NCBI GenBank assembly: GCA_030062745.1
Contig: CP099842.1
Location: forward strand, 31,472,901-31,536,900
DNA: 64,000 nucleotides
Direction of reading: 5' to 3'
Source of the DNA: Capitulum mitella
Taxonomy: Eukaryota > Arthropoda > Thecostraca > Pollicipedomorpha > Pollicipedidae
Positions 34,801-44,027 of this stretch are shown here, piece by piece. The notes below the pieces were generated by a model. That model was not told where the DNA came from. It made no database searches and worked only from the letters and a program-made list of their open reading frames with translations. Each line of letters starts with the position of its first letter. Within the stretch, counting starts at the first letter, position 1. A program made the position numbers and the translations under genes.

Positions 34801-37800
34801 CAGCCAATTAACAGAGGAGGCGATTCAGAACCACGGCAGGAACAAGTCTGATAACTTAAATTTCAATCTACATCCTTGTTATCTAACTGACTGAATTTGA
34901 ACACAACGTGAAGGAAAAGGGCCCTTGAGCCTGAAGCCACTGACACAGACTTTTTGACAGTCCTGGGCCCTTTTGAAAACTCACGAACGCTTTGGTTAGC
35001 TCATGGGACTTAAGGATCAAGAAGCCCTGTTGACAATCCAAAAGCATTTGGATCTCTCCGGACTCTATTTGGTCGTTGACCTCACTACTGGGTTGCCTCT
35101 AACGCGGGTGTGGCAATAGAGATCTGTTTTACACGCGCAAAACTCGTCGAAAAAGGACCTCTAAAGTCAGGAGGAAGGGAGGCATTTCCCCGGCACCTCT
35201 TGATAACGTCTTTGGTAGGGCACTGCTAATGATGAAAGAGATTTTTAGGGGAATTAAAGGAAAACGTCTGCCGATCTCATTAAAACATGAATGGAAGGTA
35301 ATTGTCAGCTCACCAAATTTCAATCATGTCCCCTCGAATTTACTGATCGCCTCACTGTTTTGCTAAAACCTCAATGTTTTCCCCATACGTTCACCGAAAC
35401 TGCTGATCCCTGTTCTTTTTTCTCTTATTCGTTACGTCCTCCATGAAGCATATTCTAACAGCTTTGAATTGATATGTGGCATGCTTTCACATGCTGGTGT
35501 AAAAATTGTGGGATACTTTTAGTTATGACGTGGCACACTGATCTAGCAGCTGTGCCCCTCGCGTCCAGTAATGACAGCGTTAGTGGATTGGGCAGGGAAC
35601 AGGAAGGGAAAGCTGTTTTTGTGTCTCGGAAAAGTCTGATACCCATCAGTAGCGATTTGGTACCGTTTGGATTTTACTGTTTCCACATAGCATTTAAAGT
35701 GAAAATTCTAATACCAGCCAGCAGTGGCGGTATCATGTATCAGGCACCAGATCAACATTTTCGAGTGCTTTTCCTGCACCACCATCCGGATGATGTTTAA
35801 TTTTTCCAGGCCAGGGGACAACAATCCCTGCTACTCCTCCTCTCCGAATGGTGCCGCCGATGCAGGACAAAATATCATGTGGCGGAATATCGAATGGAAA
35901 ATATCAAAAGCAAGACATCAAACGTACAGCATCGAACAAGATAAATGTCGACAAGTATAACAGGAGACATGTTAAATGACAAAAATGTCCATCCGGGATG
36001 AATATCGGAAGAGTAAAATATCCACCATGCAAAACATGCGATGGCGAAATAATGAACTCCAAATACGGGACAAAAACGAGTAGGTTAAACATTAACATGT
36101 TTTGTGCCAAAACAATGAATGAAAAATGTGATGAATGGATTAAAAACGAGCCAGGTAATTACTGTAGAGTAAAATGACAAACGCATGGTCAAATTCTGAT
36201 AGAGCAGTCAAAGTCGTGCGGCAGTACTGCTTGTCCCAGAAAAAGGCACCTAACCTAACCTTACCTGACCTGACCTGACCTCATCTGACCTGACCTGAAT
36301 GGCCTGACATAACCTAATCTGACCTGGCTCCTACGTTAGGCCAATTTCTACGCCTAAGGGAAGCCGATTAGTATGTCTATGGCAAACCGATTACTACACC
36401 TAAAGTAAACCGATTACTTTGCCTACAGCAAACCGGTTCCTATCCTGCGGCAAACCGAGGAAGTGGCCTTAAATGCCCACTCCTGTACCACGCCCTTCGA
36501 TATTTATGGCGATGTTTTGCTATTCGATCTTTCACAGTTTCTCTGCTAATCCTGGTCAATACGTCTGTCCCTCGGTATTTTTTGCACGTTGGTTTTCAGT
36601 AAGATATTCTGTCCGAAGATATTTCCCCATTTCCATATATATTCACATTCTATATTTACGGGAAGCTGCGCCATGGACGCCACCCTACCTAATTGCGCCA
36701 CCCTATTTCATGGCACATTTCAGTGCAAGTTTGGAATAATTTTCTGACTTGTGCTACCTGTGTATACCTGTGTTGTTAATACCGTGACGCAACACTTCCT
36801 CTACAGTGCCTCCGTTGTGGAATTACGCTTCCCATTTAAGCAGAATACGGATGATACGTTTGGGCGTTTTTTAACCGCGGCTATTTCTGTTGCGCCATTC
36901 GTCAACCTTTCCGCCATTTGTCGAGCCTCATTGCACCAGTAGGACAATCGGTACAGGACTAGCTAACGGTGTGCGGATGGCTGATCCAGTGTTTCGCACG
37001 TTTCTGGGACCCAATTAAAGCGATAATCACGGGGGGAGGTGGGATTTCGGCTGCAGATGGGACACCTTGAGAGTAAGGCAGAAACGTCGCCAGAACTTTC
37101 TTGGAAGGGCTGCAGCCCTTAGCCCTCTCCCCCCTCGCGGAGCCCGTTCAGCCCCGCCGTCTGCTGGCCGGGGAAACCAGTGTAAAACACCATTTTTCTC
37201 ATTCAACACGAAATCAGCGCCCCAAGTCTCGCAGGCAGCCCCCAGGCCGAGAGTCCTAGCGACACCCTAGGAACGACCTCCTATCAATCTCGCTGGTAAA
37301 TGTGTTTCAGATTTTAGCCAATTCATTCAGAGGGGGTGGCTCGCCGCTGGCCACACTCACTGTGCCCTAAGGAAACAGGTGACCTCGCTGTGCCCTTCTC
37401 CATCGATTAACTTCGTAGCCAGTGCAGGAATCTGTTCCCTAACTGACACGTTAAAATGGACCCTGAAGGACACCCTTTCCACCCTTCTGCACCCTTCTCA
37501 CTTCCTAAACCCCTTTTGATTCCGGTGACCTTACTTCGACGTTTAGGGAGAAACAGTACTATTCCATTTTCGGGTTTAAGAAGAAAACATTTTCGGATGA
37601 CAAGAGGGGCATGGACCCTATCCCCAATGGGTGCGCCTATGCAGCCACCTCCATGCGATGCCCAGCATGTCGTCGGGATCTGGGCACTTCTCCCAACCTG
37701 TTTGCAAGTATCAGCAAAAAAATAAAAGTGAGACTTCTCTGGTGGCGCAATTATGCACATCATGTGGCACAAACATGGCGCGGTTTCTTTAATTGCGCCT

Positions 37801-39219
37801 TTTCCAGCATCTTGCTAGAAACTGAATAACAAATAGTAGGCCAGTTATCAGTCATCTTAGCGCGGCCGGTCGATATTTTGCTCTCGACAATTTTCTATTC
37901 GGCATTCGGCCATATAATATTTTGTTTAAACCGGCATTTCTCCTGACGCGATCGCGCTGATACCGATACCGAATACTAATTCTGGTGATCAAATGAGCAA
38001 TTTTGGTGCGTGAATGGGAGGCTTGATCTATGTCTGTCAACACGCTGGATCCAGAAGGGGTGAGGCATGAGCAGAAACGGTGATGGGAGTAGTAAACGCG
38101 GTGATCGATAAATTCGGTGAGGGAAGAAGTAAATTCGGTAAGGTCTGACCAGAATCCGGTGGGACAAAGAATTACTCTCAATATAAATAAGGAGCCAGGA
38201 CTTCATCCATTCATGGGAGCATGGAGGAAATTATGGGAAAATGTGTGAACGAGACGGGATTTCCTCTAATTCACACCTTTCATGTTCTGAGTTATTCTTT
38301 GGCTCGCCCTACCAGAGCGCATGACCTTCTTGCAGGCGCGCAGTTCGGATTTCGCCAGGAAGGGAGCCAGGACAAACGTAGCTCTCTCAAAACTGAAAAC
38401 CCTCGGATTTCGACCATTTTACTTTCCTATTCCGGACGTGTTTGTTTCCATTTTTCATGTGTAAGGGAACGCTGATTTTTTACCCCAAGGGAAGGGCCAA
38501 GTCCCCTTGCCCCCTTTCTTAGCAACGCCCCTGGCCGCTTCCACGCACGACATTGTCGTCTCGCCTACGGACACAGCCTTCAGCATGCTTACCCGCTCCT
38601 TCGTGACGCTGGCGTCGTTCTCATGGAAGTCCTTCTCAGAAAGCATAGCGGCGCGGCGCATCGGCACCAGGATGAACATGCGCCGGCAGTAGGTGTACCG
38701 CTCGCTCTCTCCACGGATCTGGTTGCTTGATATGTAATCGCGCATACGCTTCTCGAAGGGCAGGCCATGCTCGCCGAAGATGATCTCCAGGTAGCCGAGG
38801 AAGAAGATCCAGGCGGCGCCCTCGCTGTAGCTGGTCTTGGTCACGCGCAGTGCGTCCATGAGCTCGGCGCGAGGCGTGCCGCCCAGCTGGGAGGCCAGCG
38901 CCAGCATGGGCGCCGTCAGGGCCAGGTACCAGTGCTCGGCTACCAGCCACAGCGTGGCCGGGCTCACCAGGCACAGTACGACGACGGCCGCCACCATGGC
39001 CAGAGACATCAGCACGGGGCGGCTGCGGTAGCGGCCGGTCACGTGGGCAGGCCAGCCGAGCCGCCAGTCCTGGTAGACCTCTTGCAGCGCGCGGCCGACA
39101 CTTACGCTCAGCACGCTCAGGCAGAAAAGCGTGGCCAAGTCCCAGGCATCGTACGTGAACAGGTAGGCGGCGAACACGACCGTCGGTAGCGCCAGTGTCA
39201 GCCCCTGCCGTGGGTCCAT
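30371..39219 (-). CDS. STING1: STING (stimulator of interferon genes), two coding exons across a 7.7 kb intron
   Basis: Gene-level entry joining 38593-39219 and 30371-30877, both phase 0, for 377 residues; vertebrate STING is about 379. STING is an ER membrane dimer that binds cyclic dinucleotides and signals to TBK1, NF-kB or autophagy. Four hydrophobic segments lie near residues 6-23, 27-43, 69-95 and 97-112. The binding domain follows: EGAAWIFFLGYLEII (residues 133-147; Trp137 and Tyr143 match human Trp161 and Tyr167), MFILVP, then across the junction GRKYGETSVYQV (Arg220 and Tyr222 match human Arg238 and Tyr240), AMELASPLRT (Glu242, Ser245 and Pro246 match Glu260, Thr263 and Pro264) and FLPKLQEIL. 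The spacing between domain halves fits known STINGs within a few residues. The tail after about residue 318 is acidic and Ser/Ala/Pro-rich. I chose the ATG at 39217-39219 because its context is strong and the length fits; the frame stays open back to a possible acceptor at 39321, so an upstream start is possible. Confidence 0.85.
31788..31837 (+). repeat. (TA)n microsatellite
   Basis: About 50 bases of alternating TA, preceded by a CACACATACACA stretch, inside the STING intron. Confidence 0.95.
32150..32305 (+). repeat. Dispersed repeat with GGGGCACCG ends
   Basis: The left part GGGGGGCGGGGCACCGAGTA and the right part GACACGGTGCCCCGTG are inverted. Between them are TTTCTTTTCATGCAATGCC and TTAAATTTCGCCAGTTAAGG. 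Related pieces occur at 2.6, 16.8, 41.4, 43.5, 46.9 and 51.3 kb. Confidence 0.65.
33160..33560 (+). mobile_element. Penelope-like retroelement fragment (reverse transcriptase), plus-strand copy
   Basis: One open frame encodes LYVGDIFLHL, then ENVIPFIDVTVDG, then KTVYRKKTNNGRCLNADSE and CPGRYK. This order (YxDDIF, PFLDV, YRKPT, N..S.HP) is typical of Penelope-like elements. The catalytic YVDD is YVGD at 33213-33224, so this copy cannot be active. It is a fragment with no visible upstream or endonuclease domain. Confidence 0.78.
33660..34700 (-). mobile_element. Penelope-like retroelement fragment (reverse transcriptase), minus-strand copy with frameshifts
   Basis: Reading down the minus strand across several frames: ETTEYIFERAHNHSSLP, then GGQLYRQID, SSPPGPRHASYYMGSVEAE, DVYCRYVDDIFVEV (YVDD at 34257-34268), GNVIPFLDVNIDV and LYRKATDEGRCMSADSECP. 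This matches the fingers and palm of Penelope-like reverse transcriptases. At least one frameshift separates the YVDD and PFLDV parts, and a stop interrupts the RQID...GSP region. The start above 34.58 kb and the end below 34.0 kb are approximate. It points toward the plus-strand copy, so the two are convergent. Confidence 0.78.
38593..39219 (-). CDS. STING1: STING exon A: four membrane segments and start of the ligand-binding domain
   Basis: This exon gives 209 residues from the chosen ATG. The donor is GAGCGG|GTAAGC at 38593, a near-consensus site, after which the open frame reads on into unrelated sequence down to 38455. The segment ARG/hydrophobic alternation, the EGAAWIFFLGYLEII block and YCRRMFILVP place it as the N-terminal half of STING. 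Position 139 is Phe where human STING has Tyr163. Coding may begin further upstream, since the frame is open to a CAG acceptor at 39321-39323. Confidence 0.86.
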
Positions 39220-39415
39220 CACCGACGGCCAGACGCCGCTCCGCGCCGAGAACCCAGCGCCACTCAGCGACGACAGCGAGAACTCAGCGCCGGGAACCGT
39301 GCCGGACACCCCACACCGCTCTGCGACACAGACAGAACCAAAAGTGGTTACTCCCGAGCAAGGTCAGAATTTCACTTTTGCGACCTGGGGCTGATGAGAA
39401 CAAAATGAGAAAATC

Positions 39416-41240
39416 GGAACAGAAGAGAAGAAATTCACACAAGTGTTTCACATGCACAGGCATAAATTGAGAAACAGGCTCACTAGGAAGTGGGACTTTT
39501 GAAGGAAATCTGATTAATAATATACATACATATAAACTGAGAACTTTGACCTGTGCCATCATCATCATAGCCTAGTTCTCATATGGTGGCCAGGAGTACC
39601 TTCCCGTGCCCCTGTAATCTGCCTACATTAGTATCATGTCATTGCCACCATGATGTTTAGGCATGTTGACACCACCTTTGGATTGCACACTCCACTGGAT
39701 TACAGTACTTCCAGCTACACTGCATTTCAAGCAAAGCAAACATATGGCTTGAGATTTATGGGATTTGCAATCTGGTGTGACTCTCATCACACACAGTGCA
39801 ATCAAAATGCTACAGGTCTACATTTGGACATTTCACCTAAACACAGGCCAAGTCCCCAAGTCACCACAGTCAACTGCCAAGCAACCATACAAAACCAAGG
39901 GCAGGCACCCAGCCACTGCTTCCCCCTTCCACTCCCAGAAACAACAACTGGCACAGACTGCCACACATGCCCATAAGTCCATGCATTGCTTTTGGTATCC
40001 ACATCCCATAAAATCAGTGGCAATGGTGGACCATCTGCATTCCAGGTCCCAACCATGCTTCAATCCATATTGCATACCTTACTCACAACCAACCATTTCA
40101 TTACAGTTCAGAACAACTGGAAAGTACCAAAATCACTGACATGAAATAAAGAACACACCAGATCACAAAGTATGAAGGGGTGGGGTACAAGGAAACAAGT
40201 TGCCACACTCATACAAGGGACTGATACAAGGTGTTTTTTCTACCTACTTAAACATCACCCTACCCATTTTGGGTAGGGTCACACCACATGATTTGTTAGG
40301 CAAACCATTTTTCACATTAAAAAGGCCCTACTTTAATTTTGAAAACATACAGGTATGCTATTTCATGTGCATTATCTCATGTTTGCTGCAAATGATATGT
40401 TATAACTACAATGTAGCATAAATGATTATACAAAAATATGCAGCCTTCCTTACACTAGTACAGACTTGGGTTTACATGCAAAAAATGGATATAGTACCAA
40501 AGGCTCTTTGTTTACATATTTGCTAATATATACATTCTCAAGTGTAAACCTAAGACTCCCCAGTGTAAACAAGGCTGCATGTTTTCATAATCATGCCTTA
40601 TGCACAGAAGCCTATACCAAGGCCAGGAAAAGTGTTTTTTGTGCTGAAGAACACCAGAAAATGTGCTCCAGAAATATTTTATACTTCAAAAGTATGATCT
40701 TGTGCCTCCATCAAAGAGCTGCAATATATAAATGTTGCCAAATTTCCAATTCTGCAAGCAAATTACTCTGTCTCCATTTGGTACGAAGTACGTATGACAT
40801 CATACCTGACTCCAAAACAAAATTGTTCTCTGACAGAACAAAAACAAATTTTTCAAACCTGGCCTGTACAGACCATTCAAGGACAAAGCCAGAATTTTCC
40901 TTGGGTGGGGATGAAATGCCAAATTTTGTTATATGCCACTGGTATAAAATGAAAATTTGAGCCAAATCAGTAATGGACTCATATTTAACTCAAAGGAATA
41001 CATGTTTGCTTCTGCAATGCATATATCACCATTATGGACCCCTTGACTTGGGGCATGACACCCATGCCCCTTTGGCTACATCCCTGAGACCATTTTTCAC
41101 TTCACTAAGCAGGATAAAAATAATCCATTTTCAGCTGTATCCCCCAGTCATAAAATTCTGGCTACATACATGGTACAAAACAAAGCAAAAATCAAAAATC
41201 CCCCCAAACCCAACTCCACATAGGTCAAGCTGCTACTAGA
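39416..41240. other. CpG-free block 2, 5' of STING exon A
   Basis: About four CG dinucleotides in 1.8 kb, with sharp return to CpG-rich sequence on both sides. It contains MITE copy 3 and otherwise no recognised feature. It begins about 100 bases upstream of the acceptor of STING exon A. Confidence 0.85.
40878..41086. mobile_element. hAT-type MITE, copy 3, in the CpG-free block
   Basis: The flanks are a perfect 8-bp duplication, AGACCATT. The ends read CAAGGACAAAGCCAG and TTTGGCTACATCCCTG. Compared with copies 1 and 2, the CG dinucleotides in the ends have become CA. Interior blocks TTTTGTTATATGCCACTGG and GCAATGCATATATCACCATT show the relationship. Confidence 0.8.
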
Positions 41241-41397
41241 ATATTATGACGTAATGAAGTGCATAACACACTATTCAGAAGTAGCCATTACAGGGAAAGA
41301 AATCTGACTGAGATTAAGTAAATGACTCAAAATGGTCAAAGCAGACCCACCTCCCCAATATTCCATGGAAATCTCCAGCAACTGCGTCCACTAGGAA

Positions 41398-41515
41398 CAG
41401 ACTGTGTCCCGGCAACGGGGGGAGGGGACAGCGGCTACTTTTCGAGTCATTTCTTTCCATGCAACGCCATAAGGTTAGTGTAAAATTCCGCCAGTTAAGC
41501 GAGGGACCGGAGTAC
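41398..41515 (+). repeat. Dispersed repeat, same family as 32.15 kb
   Basis: TCATTTCTTTCCATGCAACG, CCATAAGGTTAGTGTAAA and TTCCGCCAGTTAAGCG occur in the same order as at 32.2 kb. Confidence 0.6.
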
Positions 41516-41573
41516 TCTAGGAGCAGGTCTCCCACTTCTCAGAACTGCAGAAATCCGCGTAGTTACCAAACTA

Positions 41574-43151
41574 TATTGGTGTCTAACGACGCGCAATTAA
41601 AAACATAGCCCACTTACATGCATTCAGTGCCTTGCCACCATCCCAACTCCCTCACAAGAATCTCTTGCAGTAACTCAGCCACATATCGCCTCAAGGCCTC
41701 AACAACTAGCACGGGTTCCAAGCACGGAGCATCCCTGCAAGACAGATCAACACCATCTTTTTGGCGTTGACCGTTGACAAACGTGCCGTGAAATATGACG
41801 TCACTGAAAGACTTATCAAAACGTGGCCGTCTCGAAACCCGAAATTTGCTGAGACGGTGTTGAAACGGGACAGGGGGTGGACTGGGACTGAACAATGACA
41901 GACATGAGTGCCTGGGAAGAAGCAGGGAAAGACCAGGGAAACTGGGACAGTCATAGAGGACCTGCATGAGGTTAGGAGAGAGATGAGGACCAACGGAACG
42001 GGCATGGAAGGGTATTAGGACAAAATGGTAAAAAGGGACTGGGCTTGGAAAGGAACAAGCAAGAGGGTGGGGCTATCAATTGCGGTTTGAATGAGTCGAA
42101 TCGTGCGGTTGATTCTCGAGATACACAGGGCCGGGGTGTTTAAGACCCCCAGTCTGTGGAAGGTGATGAAATGCCCCAATAAATGCCGGGGTAAAGTTGT
42201 CTTGCAACATCCCATCACTGCGCCAATCCCGTGATTCAGTCCGTATTTGTTTTTATCCCTTCATTGTACCCCGCTTTTGCCTCCCCCCCTCCAGGTCTCC
42301 TCCCGCAGGGGAACGGTATGGAATAGGACTGAGGAAGAAGGACTGTAAAGATTGTCCCATCCCGGTCTACTCCTTGTCCCTGTCCCGCTGCAGTTCTCCT
42401 TCCTCAGTCCTATTCCACATTGTTTCCCAGCGGGACGGGAACGGGAGGAAGAGAGGCAGAAAGAGCAAACAAGGATCATGGAACAAGAGCAAATACGGAC
42501 TGAAGGGGGAGTGACGTAATGATGGAACACTAGACAAGACCGTGAACCAGGCAGTGACAGGGATATTTCATCACCTTCCACAGACTGGGGGCCTTAAACA
42601 CCCCGGCCCTGTTTATTTCCAGAACCAACCGCACGATTCGACTCATTCAAACCACAATTGATAGCCCCATCCTCTTGCTTGTCCCTTTCCAAGCCCCGTC
42701 TCTTCTTACCATTTTGTCCTGATACCCTTCCATGCCCGTTCCTTTAGTCCTCATCTCTCTCCTAATCTCATGCAGGTCCTCTATATCTCTGTATAGTCCC
42801 AGTTTTCCTAGTCTGTCCCTGCTCCTTCCCAGGCACTCATGTCTATCATTGTTCAGTCACAGTCCACCCCTCTGTCCTGTTTCAACACCGTCTCAGCTTA
42901 TTTCGGGTTTCGAGACGGCCACGTTTTGATAAGCGTTTCAGTGACGTCATATTTCAAGGCACGTTTGTCAACGGTCAACGCCAAAAAGATGGTGTTGATC
43001 TGTCTCGCAGAGATGCTCCGTGCTTCGAACTTGTGCTTGTTCAGGCCGTCGTTGGCTGAAGCGATTCAAGAGATTATTTTCAGGCAACTGTGATGGAAGC
43101 AAGGCCTGCAATTGAGCTATTTTTTAGCTGCGCACCTTTTGCTACCAATAT
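41574..43151. mobile_element. Foldback element: long palindrome with ~770-bp arms
   Basis: The sequence from about 41574 to 42346 recurs as its reverse complement from about 42395 to 43151. Matching blocks include GTTGACCGTTGACAAACG with its complement at 42968, TGGAAGGTGATGAAAT with its complement at 42567, and GGAATAGGACTGAGGAAG with its complement near 42400. The outer ends are TATTGGT and ACCAATA, followed by GCGCA..TAAAAA. The unpaired centre is about 45 bases. Short open frames in both arms are mirror images and not genes. The arms have diverged, so they are not a cloning or assembly hairpin. Confidence 0.82.
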
Positions 43152-43210
43152 GGCTTAATAACTGTGCGGATTTCTGGAGTCCTGAGAAATGGAAGGCCTG
43201 GTCCTAGAGT

Positions 43211-43484
43211 CAGGCACGTTGCCAGGATTTTCTTAAGGGGGGAGGGGGAAATGTCAAATTTTGTCGTAGGCCACAGGCATATGACGAAATTTACAAGAAA
43301 AGGCAGCAATTTTAAGTAATTTATCTCATATTTAATGCACACGAAAACACAAAATATTGGTTTTTGCAACATATATATGATCATTATTACGTATTCATGC
43401 GAAACCCACATGTATCTAGTGTAGACCGCTTGGCTCAGGAGGGAGGCCATGGCCCCCATGCCCCCACCCTTGGCTACGCCCCTG
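43211..43484. mobile_element. hAT-type MITE, copy 2
   Basis: The ends are CAGGCACGTTGCCAGG and CTTGGCTACGCCCCTG. The flanks CCTAGAGT and CCTAGGGT match at 7 of 8 bases. The interior shares the GTCAAATTTTGTCGTAGGCC and CATATATATGATCATTAT blocks with copies 1 and 3. No coding capacity is seen. Confidence 0.78.
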
Positions 43485-43858
43485 CCTAGGGTACCGAGGC
43501 ACGGTGCCCCGTGCACCCACAGCCCCGCCGCTTATGACTGTGTTCCATGTGACAAAGTAGCAGTGTAACTAAAATGTTCGCAAACACAACGTTAGTATCG
43601 TAAAAGGTTCGAATCTGGCAAGGTTCGTATCGGGAAACGTTGGTTCCGGGTTCGGGCCGAAGACCCAATCCCGCACCGAAGGCGCTGTATAAGATACTGG
43701 GGGCCACAGGCCAATAAAGGGTGCGATCGGATTTGGCTGGCTCAGCAAAGAGGTTAGGTTTGGTTAGGTTATGCTAGGTTACGATTTTAGGGCCGTTCCT
43801 GTTGCGAAACCAACCATTTCGGATACCAGCTTTTTTACCACGCTTTGATTAAAAACCA

Positions 43859-44027
43859 CAGGCGCAGCCAAAGGGAGGACCGAGGGGCCCAGGCTCCACA
43901 CCCTTAGGCCCGCATTTTTGGTGAAAACCAATGTACATCGTCTTCCAGACATACGGTTTTCGTATGATCTCAGTTCACACTGAGCTTCTAGCCCCTTACC
44001 CTTTGGAAAACCCTGGCTACGTCCCTG
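43859..44027. mobile_element. Probable MITE with hAT-like ends
   Basis: The left end is CAGGCGCAGCCAAAGGG and the right end is CCCTGGCTACGTCCCTG, inverted relative to each other. No convincing 8-bp duplication is seen. Confidence 0.5.

Larger units (their letters stand above)
30878..38592 (-). other. STING intron, 7.7 kb, filled with repeats
   Basis: Bounded by a GTAAGC donor and a CCCGCAG acceptor. It holds an AT-rich TTCGGAT/AATATTCG stretch (31262-31390), a (TA)n run, a GGGGCACCG-type dispersed repeat, two Penelope-like fragments and otherwise unassigned sequence at 34.7-38.4 kb. Near 36246-36310 there is a short run of TGACC/TAACC units. I see no further coding exon in it, and the protein alignment needs none. 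Confidence 0.7.

Noticed and set aside
38455..38592. Extension of STING exon A to the stop at 38455
   Set aside because: Similarity to STING ends at the GTAAGC donor, and the following residues (GGKGTWPFPWGKKSAFPYT) look like translated intron. Exon B supplies the missing domain half.
38767..39189. 140-codon plus-strand open frame
   Set aside because: It is antisense to STING exon A and has low-complexity Gln/Ala/Arg composition.
41614..43093. Similar peptides on both strands (SLLLPRHSCLS)
   Set aside because: They are the two mirror arms of the palindromic element, not a gene family.
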